From Bacillota bacterium (GTDB lineage: Bacteria; Bacillota; Clostridia; Lachnospirales; Lachnospiraceae), in the NCBI GenBank assembly GCA_023442465.1, contig JAEZZQ010000034.1:62001-126000 (forward strand): DNA of 64,000 nucleotides. Direction: 5' to 3'. The number at the start of each line of letters is the position of its first letter. Within the stretch, counting starts at the first letter, position 1. A program made the position numbers and the translations under genes. A model generated the notes under the pieces. That model searched no databases and was not told the DNA's origin. It worked only from the letters and a program-made list of their open reading frames with translations. Below, one piece after another: positions 55,457-64,000 of this stretch.

Positions 55457-56530
55457 ACTGTAAAGCAAGCGGTGAAATCGGCAATTTTTATCATTATTTT
55501 CATATATATCCTTCTTACCGTTACTTATATTATACGGACCAACGGAGATGTAAAGGACAGGTTTGCGGGATTTTACGCAGAGCCGAAGGATACCATAGAT
55601 GTGGTTATGATAGGCTCAAGTCCTGTATATCCCTATTATTCTACTCCGCAGATGTGGGGAGAATATGGCATAACGGCATATCCTATCTCCAGCAATCTGC
55701 AAAGGCCGGTAGCAGGAGTCTATATGGTGGACGAAGTAAGGAAGACACAGAATCCGTCGTTATATGTATTCGAAATGCGTATGTATACGGCCAGTGAAAT
55801 AGATCTTACCAACAATATGGCTTATACCAGAGGTGTTACGGATAACATGAAATACTCGTGGAACCGGATAAAGACCATAAATGCCATGGTAGAAGAACCT
55901 TCTGAGCGTTATACGTATTATTTTGATATTTTTAAATACCATTCTAATTGGAAGACGATAGTGCTGCCAAAACAGTTGGCATGCTTCCGCTATGAGCTCT
56001 TGGACGGTCAAAAGGGATATGTGATGACAGATGAAGTAGGGCCCTGTGAAGCGGTGGACACCTCTGCGATTACAGGGAAAGCCCCGATGCCCGAGGAACA
56101 GGAGCAGCATTTATATGAGTTGCTCGACTATTTGAAAGAAGAAAAATTACAAGCGTTATTTATTCTCTCTCCGACGGTAATGGAGGAAGAAAAGCAAATG
56201 ATGTACAATTATATGACGGATATTATAGAGAGCTATGGCTATGAATTCCTGAATATGAACGATCATTATGAAGAAATCGGTCTGGACTTCGCTTCCGACT
56301 TCAGCGATTACGGCGGACATACAAATGCATTAGGGGCTAAAAAGTGTACGTCATTTTTGACGGATTATGTCACAAGCAATTATTCCTTAAAAGATAAAAG
56401 AGGCGATGACCGCTATGCCAAATGGGACGCTGCATATGAGCAGTGGAAGAGCAGCTATGAAGAAGCAGCACAGACAATTGCCGGGCGGATTGAACGCGGC
56501 GATTTTGCGGAAGTGACAGCAGAAGAATAA
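55454..56530 (+). CDS. SGNH/DltD-like membrane-anchored protein
   Basis: A 358-residue protein with one N-terminal helix (about 8-28) and a large extracellular domain. IDVVMIGSSPVYPYYSTPQMW has the GSS serine box used by SGNH-like and DltD/AlgX-like proteins; YGGHTNALGAKK near residue 300 supplies a D/H-type late site (DYGGHTN). Such proteins often move or remove acyl groups on surface sugars. ATG 55454 is preferred over ATG 55442. It lies between the two amidotransferase genes, so it may finish an acylated sugar; function is inferred. Confidence 0.7.
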   Translation: MTVKQAVKSAIFIIIFIYILLTVTYIIRTNGDVKDRFAGFYAEPKDTIDVVMIGSSPVYPYYSTPQMWGEYGITAYPISSNLQRPVAGVYMVDEVRKTQNPSLYVFEMRMYTASEIDLTNNMAYTRGVTDNMKYSWNRIKTINAMVEEPSERYTYYFDIFKYHSNWKTIVLPKQLACFRYELLDGQKGYVMTDEVGPCEAVDTSAITGKAPMPEEQEQHLYELLDYLKEEKLQALFILSPTVMEEEKQMMYNYMTDIIESYGYEFLNMNDHYEEIGLDFASDFSDYGGHTNALGAKKCTSFLTDYVTSNYSLKDKRGDDRYAKWDAAYEQWKSSYEEAAQTIAGRIERGDFAEVTAEE

Positions 56531-56543
56531 AGGAGACAGGGAT

Positions 56544-58418
56544 ATGTGTGGTATTGCGGGATTTTGCAACTTAAGAGGCGACTGGAGCGGCAATATAGAC
56601 AGAATGAACCACCGCATGCTTCATAGAGGGCCGGATGCTTCCGGCGTATGGAGAAGCGAAGAGGGGACAGTGGTGTTGGGGCACCAGAGACTGTCCATCA
56701 TGGACTTGACTCCTACCGGCGCTCAGCCGATGGAATCGAGCAGCGGGCGTTTTGTTATCGTATTCAACGGGGAAATCTATAATTATAAAAAGATTGCCAA
56801 CAAGCTTCTGGAGGAAGAAAAGGTTGCTCAGTTCAGAGGAACCTGCGATACGGAAGTGCTTTTAGAGGCAATGGAAGCTTATGGTGTGGAGCAGGCCATC
56901 GGAATGTGCAAGGGCATGTTTGCCATCGCCTTATATGATAAAAAAGAACAGGTGTTATTTTTAGTAAGGGATAGAGTGGGAGAAAAACCGCTCTATTATG
57001 GCTTTGCGGGTACCGATACCTTTGCTTTCGCTTCTGAGATAGGCTGTATCGCCGCTTTGGAAAACTTCAACAATGAAATCAATACGTCGGTGCTGGACAT
57101 TTATTTTACCCATGGATATATTCCGGCGCCCTATTCTATTTATAAGGACATTTATAAATTAGAGGCGGGCAGTATTTTAAAAATTAAAGCGCCCTACCGC
57201 GAGGAAAATATTTCCATATCTACTTATTGGTCAATGAAGGAAGCGGCGGTAAAAGGGCAATCGTGTTTATTTACGGGCAGCGAGGAGGAAGCAGCAGGAG
57301 AGCTGGAACGCCTTTTGAAGGAGTCCATAAAGGAACAGATGGTGGCGGATGTGCCGGTAGGCGCGTTTTTGTCCGCAGGAATCGACAGCAGTACGATTGT
57401 AGCGCTGATGCAGTCTCTGAATAATAACAAGGTGCGGAGCTTTACTATCGGTATGACCGAGGAAGGGTACAATGAAGCGGCGGCGGCGAAAGAGATAGCG
57501 AAGCATCTGGGAACAGATCATATGGAATTGTATATTACAAAGCAGGATGCCATCGATGTGATACCAAAGCTGGGTTACATGTTCGGAGAGCCCTTTGCCG
57601 ACTCCTCTCAGATTCCAACCTATCTTGTGAGTAAGATGACGAAGGAGCATGTGACGGTTTCCTTGAGCGGGGATGCGGGAGATGAACTGTTTGGCGGCTA
57701 TACGTCCTATGAGTCGGTAAGCCGTATCTGGAATAAGATGAAGGGCATACCATATTTTGTAAGAAAGCCTTGCAGTGAGCTGGTTCTTCACAGTCCCCTT
57801 GCAAAAAAACAGATTTACCGTACGAAGGCAGCCCTTTTAGGTGCTAAGACACCGGGCAGACTATATGAAATTTCATATGAAACGGATCCGCTTACGAAGA
57901 AAATCAGCAGGAAGCATGCCGACTGCCCGTATAAATACAGCCAGTTTACCCATTATATGGAAGAAGTGAACCATAATATCATGCTGATGGACATGCTCAT
58001 GTATCATCCCGACGATATCCTTGTGAAGGTGGATCGGGCGGCGATGGCGGTTTCTCTCGAAACGAGGGTTCCTATGCTGGATAAGGATGTGGTGGAATTC
58101 GCATGGACACTTCCGATTGAGTATAAACGTCAGGGAAAGACGGGAAAAAAGGTTCTTAGGGATGTGCTGTACAAATATGTTCCCAGGGAAATGATGGAGC
58201 GTCCCAAAAAGGGATTCAGTATACCGATCGATAAGTGGCTTTTGGAGCCGGAGCTTAGAGGCTGGGCGGAAGCCCTCATAGACAGAAAGACCTTGGAGCA
58301 GCAGGGAATCCTCGATGCCGACGTAGTATGGCAGATATGGGAGGATTATACGAAGAACGGTGTTTGGCGTATCCAGATATGGTTTATATTGATGTTTCAG
58401 CAATGGATGCTGGTGTGA
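56544..58418 (+). CDS. asnB: Asparagine-synthase-type amidotransferase 2
   Basis: A 624-residue paralogue of the protein at 52236. Cys2 (MCGIAGF), HRMLHRGPDASG, VLGHQRLSIMDL and FNGEIYNYKK form the glutaminase; the PP-loop reads FLSAGIDSSTIVALM (A in place of the first G), then SLSGDAGDELFGGY and KVDRAAMAVSLETR. AGGAGACAGGGAT precedes the ATG. Two divergent copies suggest amidation of two different uronic acids or sites. The nearby GT11 gene follows after 15 bases. Confidence 0.85.
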   Translation: MCGIAGFCNLRGDWSGNIDRMNHRMLHRGPDASGVWRSEEGTVVLGHQRLSIMDLTPTGAQPMESSSGRFVIVFNGEIYNYKKIANKLLEEEKVAQFRGTCDTEVLLEAMEAYGVEQAIGMCKGMFAIALYDKKEQVLFLVRDRVGEKPLYYGFAGTDTFAFASEIGCIAALENFNNEINTSVLDIYFTHGYIPAPYSIYKDIYKLEAGSILKIKAPYREENISISTYWSMKEAAVKGQSCLFTGSEEEAAGELERLLKESIKEQMVADVPVGAFLSAGIDSSTIVALMQSLNNNKVRSFTIGMTEEGYNEAAAAKEIAKHLGTDHMELYITKQDAIDVIPKLGYMFGEPFADSSQIPTYLVSKMTKEHVTVSLSGDAGDELFGGYTSYESVSRIWNKMKGIPYFVRKPCSELVLHSPLAKKQIYRTKAALLGAKTPGRLYEISYETDPLTKKISRKHADCPYKYSQFTHYMEEVNHNIMLMDMLMYHPDDILVKVDRAAMAVSLETRVPMLDKDVVEFAWTLPIEYKRQGKTGKKVLRDVLYKYVPREMMERPKKGFSIPIDKWLLEPELRGWAEALIDRKTLEQQGILDADVVWQIWEDYTKNGVWRIQIWFILMFQQWMLV

Positions 58419-58433
58419 AAGGTGTGATCATTG

Positions 58434-59357
58434 ATGAATATAATTCGTATGTCCGGGGGAATCGGGAATCAGATGTTTCAGTATGCGCTGTATTTGAAGC
58501 TCGTTTCTCTCGGCAGGAAAGTGAAGTTCGATGATGTGACGGAATATGAGCTGGATAACGCAAGGCCCATTATGCTTCCGGTGTTCGGCATCGATTATCC
58601 GAAGGCGACGAAGGATGAGGTGGTCGAGATAACGGACGGCTCCTTGGACTTTAAGGCCAGAGTCAGGAGGAAGCTGTTTGGACGAAAGAGCAGGCAGTAT
58701 ACCGAAGCGTCCTTCGATTACGACGAAGAGGTGCTGAGAAGGGATTCTGCCTACTTGTGCGGAAACTTCCAGAGCGAGAAGTACTTTAAGGATATTGAAA
58801 AAGAAGTGAGAGAAGCGTTCCGTTTCCGGAATGTCCAGATACCAACGGGGATAAAAGAACAGATCAAAGGCTATGAGAAGGAAATCACCGAAAGCCTATC
58901 TGTCAGTGTTCATATAAGGCGGGGGGATTATCTTCAGGCGGCAGACGTATATGGAGGCATCTGTACGGACGCTTACTATGACAAAGCGATAGATTATATG
59001 AAAAATAAGTACAAGACAGCGCATTTTTTCGTATTTACCAACGATGCTATCTGGGCGGAAAAATGGTGCGGGGCAAAGCAGAAAGAAAATGAAGGGCTGG
59101 TATTTACGGCAATAAAGGGAACACAGGAGTCTACCGGGTATATTGATTTGATGCTGATGAGTAAATGCAGGCATCATATCATTGCCAACAGCAGCTTTAG
59201 CTGGTGGGGAGCCTGGCTTGGAACCGCGTCGGACAAATGTGTGGCAGCTCCTGAAAAATGGCTGAATACGCGTGAATGTCACGATATTTTCACGCCGGAG
59301 ATGGTTAGGATTGATGCGTATGGAAAAATTAATATCAATAATAGTACCAATTTATAA
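58434..59357 (+). CDS. GT11 alpha-1,2-fucosyltransferase-like
   Basis: A 307-residue GT11 protein: MSGGIGNQMFQYALYLKL at the N-terminus, SVHIRRGDYLQ (GDP-fucose-binding H-x-R-R-G-D-Y motif) near residue 155, and NSSFSWWGAWLG near 250. These are the three conserved GT11 boxes. It transfers L-fucose or a related GDP-sugar to a galactose-type acceptor. No GDP-fucose synthesis genes are in the window. ATG 58434 is preferred to TTG 58431. Overlaps the next gene by 38 bases. Confidence 0.9.
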   Translation: MNIIRMSGGIGNQMFQYALYLKLVSLGRKVKFDDVTEYELDNARPIMLPVFGIDYPKATKDEVVEITDGSLDFKARVRRKLFGRKSRQYTEASFDYDEEVLRRDSAYLCGNFQSEKYFKDIEKEVREAFRFRNVQIPTGIKEQIKGYEKEITESLSVSVHIRRGDYLQAADVYGGICTDAYYDKAIDYMKNKYKTAHFFVFTNDAIWAEKWCGAKQKENEGLVFTAIKGTQESTGYIDLMLMSKCRHHIIANSSFSWWGAWLGTASDKCVAAPEKWLNTRECHDIFTPEMVRIDAYGKININNSTNL

Positions 59358-60345
59358 TATAGAAGCATATCTGCCAAGGTGCGTGGATTCCCTTTTGGCA
59401 CAGACCTATTCGAAGCTGGAAATCATACTGGTGGACGACGGTTCTACCGACAGTTCACCGGATATCTGCGACAGCTATGGGAAGCGGGATGGCAGAATAA
59501 AGATAGTTCACAAAAAAAACGGCGGTTTGTCCGATGCGAGAAACGCTGGGATGGATGTCGCTTCCGGTGAATATATCGGCTTTGTGGACGGAGACGACTG
59601 GATCGATAAGGACATGTATCTGGCCATGTACTGCGCTTGCGAAAAGGAGGCTGCCCAAGTGGCAGCATGCCGTTATAAACAGATAAGATCCTCGGAGCAA
59701 TGTGAGGAAGCGGGGATGATTGACGCATCCGAGGGTAATAGTGTATTATTATCCAAAAAGAACGCTTTGGAGGCGTATGTCTGCGGAGATGAAAAATACG
59801 TGATATATAATTCAGTGTGGAGCAAGCTTTTTGCTGCCGAACTGATTAGGGATATGCGCTTTCCAGTAGGAAAGAATTCTGAGGACATCATGTTTACTAC
59901 GAAAGCTTTCTGCCGCATGAACCGGCTTGTTTATCTGGATACGCCCTATTATAATTATGTGCTGGACCGAGAGGGGAGCATTATGAATGAAAAGGCAGGG
60001 CAAAGAAGACTTCAGGATGAGATTCCCTTTTGGAGGGAGCAGATTGCCTACATTGCAGAGGCGGGCATGACGGAGCTTTCCGATAAGGCGGCTTATCATT
60101 TCTACCGCCGGATGCTGTTTTATTATATAGATTTTATGGATAGTACGGCTACGAGAGGATTCGCAAAGGAAATCGCCTCGCAGCTTAGAAAAGAGAAGGA
60201 AAGCATCCGAAGGATTCACAAAAAGAAGTATGTTGCCATAGGAGACAAGGCCCGGATGAAGCTGGCATTAGCTTGGCCTTATGGGTATTACTTCGCAGTG
60301 AAGCTGTATGATAAATATGTGATTCCGATTCGGAGCAAAGCGTAA
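59320..60345 (+). CDS. GT2 family glycosyltransferase
   Basis: A 341-residue CpsI/EpsJ-like GT2. ISIIVPIYNIEAYLPRC, VDDGSTDSSPDICD, SDARNAGMDVASG and FVDGDDWIDKDMY appear in order in the first ~110 residues. ATG 59320 follows AGGA by nine bases and lies within the end of the fucosyltransferase gene; ATG 59314 is also possible. Similar in layout to 6129. Confidence 0.85.
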   Translation: MEKLISIIVPIYNIEAYLPRCVDSLLAQTYSKLEIILVDDGSTDSSPDICDSYGKRDGRIKIVHKKNGGLSDARNAGMDVASGEYIGFVDGDDWIDKDMYLAMYCACEKEAAQVAACRYKQIRSSEQCEEAGMIDASEGNSVLLSKKNALEAYVCGDEKYVIYNSVWSKLFAAELIRDMRFPVGKNSEDIMFTTKAFCRMNRLVYLDTPYYNYVLDREGSIMNEKAGQRRLQDEIPFWREQIAYIAEAGMTELSDKAAYHFYRRMLFYYIDFMDSTATRGFAKEIASQLRKEKESIRRIHKKKYVAIGDKARMKLALAWPYGYYFAVKLYDKYVIPIRSKA

Positions 60346-60363
60346 TAGGAGACAGTTATTTCT

Positions 60364-62106
60364 ATGAATTTATTGAAGAGAGTATCAAAAATTTTAACTA
60401 AAAGACAAAAGAAACTGCTTGGTCTTCTGCTGATTATGATGCTGATCGGTGCGGCGCTGGAGACGGTGGGAACCTCTCTGCTCCTTCCCTTTATCACGGT
60501 AGCGATGGATCCGGCAAGCATATCCGAGAACGAATATTTAAGATATTTCTACGATTTCTTTCATCTGACCGATGCCAGCGGTTTCCTGATTATGCTGGCA
60601 ATCGTACTTATCATCGTGTATGTGGTGAAGAGCATATATTTATTTTTCATGTATTATGCGCAGTACCGTTTTATCTATAACGGACAGTATAATACCTCCA
60701 GAAATCTGTTCAAGGATTATGTAAGACGCCCCTACGAATTCTTTCTGGATGCCAGTACGCCTGTGGTGATGCGGCATATTATGAGCGATGTGAACGGCTC
60801 CTATAATCTGCTTCTTACCTTCCTGCAGATGTTTACTGAATTATTCATTTTTGTTGCACTTCTCATACTGGCGGTAGCGATAAGTCCTTTGATGACGCTT
60901 ATCATCTGCGGTGTTTTAGGAATCATCCTGATGCTGAATAAAAAGGTCCTCGGCCCCATCCTCAGACGGTTCGGGCACGAGGTGCAGACCAATAGCGCTC
61001 TTACCACAAAGTGGATCATGCAGGCGGTAAACGGCATGAAGGAAACAAAGGTGCTGAACAAAGAGCGGTATTTCGTGGAGCAGTACGAAAAGAGTGCAGG
61101 CAGGCTGAATACGATTCAAAAAAGGCAGAATTCCATGCAGAATATTCCGCGCCTTGTGATAGAGACGGTCTGCATGTGCGGAATCCTCGGAATCGTGGCG
61201 GCTTTCCTCGCTGTGGGCAATAACATCGGAGAGATGATCAAGCAGGTAGGTATGCTCGCGGCTGTTGCGATCAAGCTTATGCCGAGCGCCAATAAGCTTT
61301 CTACTTATATTAACAATATTGCTTACTACGAGCCTTCTTTAGGCGCGGTGGAAGATATCATTATCCGCAGCCATGAAAAGGATGTGAATACGGATGCCCT
61401 ATTCCTTAAGAATGAAGAAATTGTGCCTGTGGGATTTATAAAAGAGGTAAAGCTTGAAAATATTACGTATTGTTATCCCAATACGGAGCTGAATATTTTG
61501 GAAAATGCCAGCGTTTCTATTCCGCTTGGAAAATCTGTCGGCTTTATCGGGCCTTCCGGTGCAGGGAAATCCACTACGGTAGATATACTGCTGGGACTTT
61601 TGCATCCGCAGAAGGGTAAGGTAACGGTGGACGGGGTGGACATTAAGTCGAATCTTCCCGGCTGGTATGCGAAAATAGGTTATGTTCCCCAGATGATATT
61701 CATGCTGGACGACACGATCAGGAATAATGTGGCATACGGTGTAGACGAAGAGGATATCGACGATGAACAGGTATGGTATGCCTTAAAAGAAGCGCAGATG
61801 GATGAATTCGTGCGCGGACTCCCCGAAGGACTGGATACGAGTATTGGCGAGAGAGGTGTGCGTATTTCCGGTGGTCAGAGACAGCGTCTGGGTATTGCCA
61901 GAGCGCTGTATACGGAGCCTGATATTATGATTTTCGATGAAGCGACCTCCGCGTTGGACAACGATACGGAGCAGGCGATTATGGAAGCGATCGAAAGGCT
62001 TCACGGTAAAAAAACACTTGTTATTATTGCCCATAGATTGACAACCATTGAAAAGTGCGATGCAGTTTACCGGGTAGAAAACCAGATTTTTAAAAGGGAA
62101 CGTTGA
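60364..62106 (+). CDS. PglK-like ABC exporter (flippase) 2
   Basis: A 580-residue paralogue of the protein at 21033. Membrane domain ~1-330; GPSGAGKSTT (Walker A), ISGGQRQR and IMIFDEATSALD are intact. The two share long identical stretches in the ATPase half (for example EFVRGLPEGLDT) but differ in the membrane half, as expected if they flip different lipid-linked glycans. TAGGAG lies ahead of the ATG. No Wzx-type flippase is seen in the window. Confidence 0.87.
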   Translation: MNLLKRVSKILTKRQKKLLGLLLIMMLIGAALETVGTSLLLPFITVAMDPASISENEYLRYFYDFFHLTDASGFLIMLAIVLIIVYVVKSIYLFFMYYAQYRFIYNGQYNTSRNLFKDYVRRPYEFFLDASTPVVMRHIMSDVNGSYNLLLTFLQMFTELFIFVALLILAVAISPLMTLIICGVLGIILMLNKKVLGPILRRFGHEVQTNSALTTKWIMQAVNGMKETKVLNKERYFVEQYEKSAGRLNTIQKRQNSMQNIPRLVIETVCMCGILGIVAAFLAVGNNIGEMIKQVGMLAAVAIKLMPSANKLSTYINNIAYYEPSLGAVEDIIIRSHEKDVNTDALFLKNEEIVPVGFIKEVKLENITYCYPNTELNILENASVSIPLGKSVGFIGPSGAGKSTTVDILLGLLHPQKGKVTVDGVDIKSNLPGWYAKIGYVPQMIFMLDDTIRNNVAYGVDEEDIDDEQVWYALKEAQMDEFVRGLPEGLDTSIGERGVRISGGQRQRLGIARALYTEPDIMIFDEATSALDNDTEQAIMEAIERLHGKKTLVIIAHRLTTIEKCDAVYRVENQIFKRER

Positions 62107-62131
62107 TTCAGGAAAGGACGATCAATACGAG

Positions 62132-62812
62132 ATGAGCGAATATAAAAACGGCAGATTGCAGCTTCCTAACATAACGTTAGCGGCGCTGACCAGTGTCAAC
62201 GTGAAAGAGACGATCAAAGCGTTAGAATACAGCATGAAGGATATCGATTTCGGCGAGGTAGTGCTGATCACTCATAGAAAGCCCCTTTTTTTGCCGAAGG
62301 GAATCACATATAAGCATATTGATAAATTGAAGACCATCGATCATTTTAATTACGATATGATTTATAAGATACATGAATACATCCATACGGATTTCATGCT
62401 GCTCGTACATTACGACGGATTTGTGGTAAATCCGGACATGTGGCGGGATGAGTTCTTAGACTATGATTACATTGGTTCGCCTTTTCCGCTTCCGGGGGAT
62501 GATTTTTCCTATAGGGATGCGAATGGAAATATATGCAGGGTGGGGAACAGTGTGTCCATTCGAAGCAAGCGGCTCTTGGAATTTCCTGAGAAGGCGGGTA
62601 TTCCTTTTGAGGCGGACCATGGATTTTTTAATGAGGATGGCTTTATCTGCTGTAAGAACAGGCATTTGTTTGAGGCGGCGGGCATGAAGTATGCACCCCT
62701 GGAGGTGGCAAAATATTTCGGACATGAATCCATGATACCGGAGGTGGAAGGTATCCGTCCCTTCGTATTCCATAAGTGGGCGGGGACGAATGCGCAGTAT
62801 CCCAGGTTTTAG
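62132..62812 (+). CDS. DUF5672-like protein
   Basis: A 226-residue soluble protein with ITLAALTSVNVKETIKALEYS, FMLLVHYDGFVVNPDMWRDEF and DYDYIGSPFPL. The last block matches the DUF5672 signature (DGF-x-L/V-x-P-x-x-W...DYDYIGAPW). The family is GT-A-like and linked to glycan loci; a glycosyltransferase role is inferred. It is 25 bases after the ABC gene. Confidence 0.75.
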   Translation: MSEYKNGRLQLPNITLAALTSVNVKETIKALEYSMKDIDFGEVVLITHRKPLFLPKGITYKHIDKLKTIDHFNYDMIYKIHEYIHTDFMLLVHYDGFVVNPDMWRDEFLDYDYIGSPFPLPGDDFSYRDANGNICRVGNSVSIRSKRLLEFPEKAGIPFEADHGFFNEDGFICCKNRHLFEAAGMKYAPLEVAKYFGHESMIPEVEGIRPFVFHKWAGTNAQYPRF

Positions 62813-62825
62813 ATAAAATGAATGC

Positions 62826-62864
62826 TTGTCTGTAAGACAATAATGTGAAAAATGAATTTTTCAC
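62826..62864 (+). promoter_or_regulatory. Two adjacent hairpins of unknown role
   Basis: TTGTCT/AGACAA at 62826-62840 with loop GTA, then GTGAAAAAT/ATTTTTCAC at 62845-62864 with almost no loop. They occupy the gap between 62812 and 62948. A reading frame could run through them from 62852, but the encoded residues do not resemble the GT17 family, so the region is treated as non-coding. Confidence 0.5.
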
Positions 62865-62959
62865 AGCAAAAATTATTTTGTTTGCGAACATTGTGCCTAA
62901 TATGTGCTCCTACATATAGTCCCAAGTTTGCAGGTTATGAGAAAGGCATGGTTATTAGA

Positions 62960-63835
62960 ATGGTTTATGACAGCTTTCAGTTTTTTAATGAATTAGATAT
63001 TTTGCTGCTTAGAATGCATATCTTAAATGATGTGGTGGACAAGTTCGTGATCAGCGAATCCACAGTTACGTTTTCCGGCGACGAAAAGCCGTTATTTTAT
63101 GCGGAAAATAAAGAAATGTTCAAGGAATTCGAGCACAAAATCATTCATAATGTAGTGGATGACACCCCCATGGACTGCGATGCCTTCACGAGAGACCATC
63201 ATCAGAAATGTGCCGTAGCCAGAGGGCTTTCAGGATGTAAGCCGGAGGATATTGTGATATTCAGCGATGTAGACGAGATTCCGAATCCCGAGGTGCTTAA
63301 GACACTTATTCCGAAGGTGGAAGACGGGAAAATCTACATGTTGGCTCAGAGGCTTTTTTATTGTTATTTGGATATGGAAGAGATATCGGGCAGACTGCTT
63401 TCGGTAACAGGTGATTTTGAAGGTGTGGAAAAGCCCATGTGGCTTGGCACCAAGGTATGTCGCTATAACATGTTGGAGCACTATACTACGGAGGAACTGA
63501 GGAATAAAGAGCAGAAGGCGATTGGAGTAAGGGTTCCTGACGGAGGCTGGCATTTCAGTTACATGGGCGGAGGCAAGAACCAGTCCGTGGAGGAAAGGGT
63601 AAAGTACAAGATTAAAAGCGCTGCTCACCAGGAATACAACAACCGCTCCACCTTGTCGAAGGTAAGAAAAAATATTAAAAACCATGAGGATATTTTCGGC
63701 AGAGAAGCTCAGATGGTACAAGTGAAAGTTGATGAGACCTTTCCTGCGTATCTGCGGGAAAATATAGATAAATACCAGTATTTGCTCTATAAAGAACCGA
63801 AGTGGTTTGATGTTGTAAAGGCATGGTTCTCGTGA
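62960..63835 (+). CDS. GT17-like N-acetylglucosaminyltransferase
   Basis: A 291-residue protein. MVYDSFQFFNELDILLLRMHIL, VISESTVTFSGDEKPL, FSDVDEIPNPEVL and GGWHFSYMGG are hallmarks of GT17, first known from eukaryotic bisecting-GlcNAc transferases. ATG 62960 gives the family-like start; ATG 62948 is the first of a pair in the recurring dual-ATG module. FSDVDEIP holds the D-x-D site. It ends with a TGATG overlap into the truncated next gene. Confidence 0.85.
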   Translation: MVYDSFQFFNELDILLLRMHILNDVVDKFVISESTVTFSGDEKPLFYAENKEMFKEFEHKIIHNVVDDTPMDCDAFTRDHHQKCAVARGLSGCKPEDIVIFSDVDEIPNPEVLKTLIPKVEDGKIYMLAQRLFYCYLDMEEISGRLLSVTGDFEGVEKPMWLGTKVCRYNMLEHYTTEELRNKEQKAIGVRVPDGGWHFSYMGGGKNQSVEERVKYKIKSAAHQEYNNRSTLSKVRKNIKNHEDIFGREAQMVQVKVDETFPAYLRENIDKYQYLLYKEPKWFDVVKAWFS

Positions 63836-64000
63836 TGAAACGAACGGATAATTTTTTTCTCATTCATAATTATAATACGGTTCCAACAGAGCTTCTCGAA
63901 TATTGTGAAGACTACCTTATCGTGGATGCCTCTACGGAGAAAGCGGTGACGGCTGAGCTTAAGGAGCGGGGGCTTCGCCATGTACACATCGAAAATACAG
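63835..64000 (+). CDS. Partial gene cut by the window end
   Basis: An open frame of 55 codons begins at the ATG overlapping the GT17 stop and runs to the end of the window. It begins MKRTDNFFLIHNYNTVPTEL, followed by YCEDYLIVDASTE, which could be the first strands of a GT2-type transferase. Too short to name. Confidence 0.6.
   Translation, partial: MKRTDNFFLIHNYNTVPTELLEYCEDYLIVDASTEKAVTAELKERGLRHVHIENT

Overview
The window is one end-to-end surface-glycan locus. All 52 genes I support lie on the + strand, with short gaps and many 1-50 bp overlaps. Purine-rich AGGAGG-type ribosome sites, the protein families (EpsG, CpsC/CpsD-like, DUF6020-like, WbmS-like, PglK-like ABC exporters) and the moderate base composition point to a Gram-positive Clostridia member, most likely a Lachnospiraceae. 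That assignment is inference. I see no rRNA, tRNA, CRISPR array, integrase or full transposase.

Layout. (i) 2-3461: a CpsC/CpsD-like end fragment, two GT2 transferases and an EpsG polymerase. (ii) 3647-8877: two GT4, one GT2 and a GT-C membrane transferase. (iii) 9239-49904: a roughly 40-kb co-oriented run. It starts with the pseudaminic acid pathway (pseB, pseC, a transaminase-PseG fusion, pseF, pseI), an ATP-grasp ligase and a GT52-like sialyl/pseudaminyltransferase. It continues with a GtrB-like GT2, a ChbG-like deacetylase, a PglK-like exporter, GtrA, an acyltransferase, several GT-C proteins, an RffA-type transaminase and a GNAT-ArnC fusion. Next come an O-antigen-ligase-like protein, a bacillosamine-type start (PglF/PglE/PglC-like) with a second ATP-grasp enzyme, UDP-GalNAcA synthesis (WbpO/WbpP types), a formyltransferase, a deacetylase and more GTs. 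(iv) 50252 to the end: more GTs, two asparagine-synthase-type amidotransferases, an SGNH-like protein, a GT11 fucosyltransferase, a second PglK-like exporter, DUF5672 and GT17-like proteins, and a gene cut by the window end.

Inferred chemistry: a PglC-like transferase starts a lipid-linked glycan on a 4-amino-sugar. GTs extend it with GalNAcA-type uronates (perhaps amidated by the AsnB-like enzymes), fucose and pseudaminic acid. PglK-like ABC proteins flip it. EpsG or the ligase-like protein polymerises or attaches it. GtrA/GtrB/ArnC-like plus GT-C proteins add side sugars outside the cell.

The most unusual signals are non-coding. A ~115-bp multi-hairpin element occurs three times, once at each boundary between the four gene blocks. 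Its first stem changes sequence between copies while staying paired, and it ends in a terminator-like hairpin; I propose a structured leader controlling the long operons. A separate 75-bp leader is duplicated 40 kb apart. Two MITE-like insertions have inverted ends and flanking direct repeats. One of them split the PglE-like/PglC-like junction so cleanly that the original junction can be reconstructed, and this exposes a probable ATT start codon. Unusual proteins include the transaminase-PseG fusion, the GNAT-ArnC fusion and a CpsD-like domain with a degenerate P-loop.
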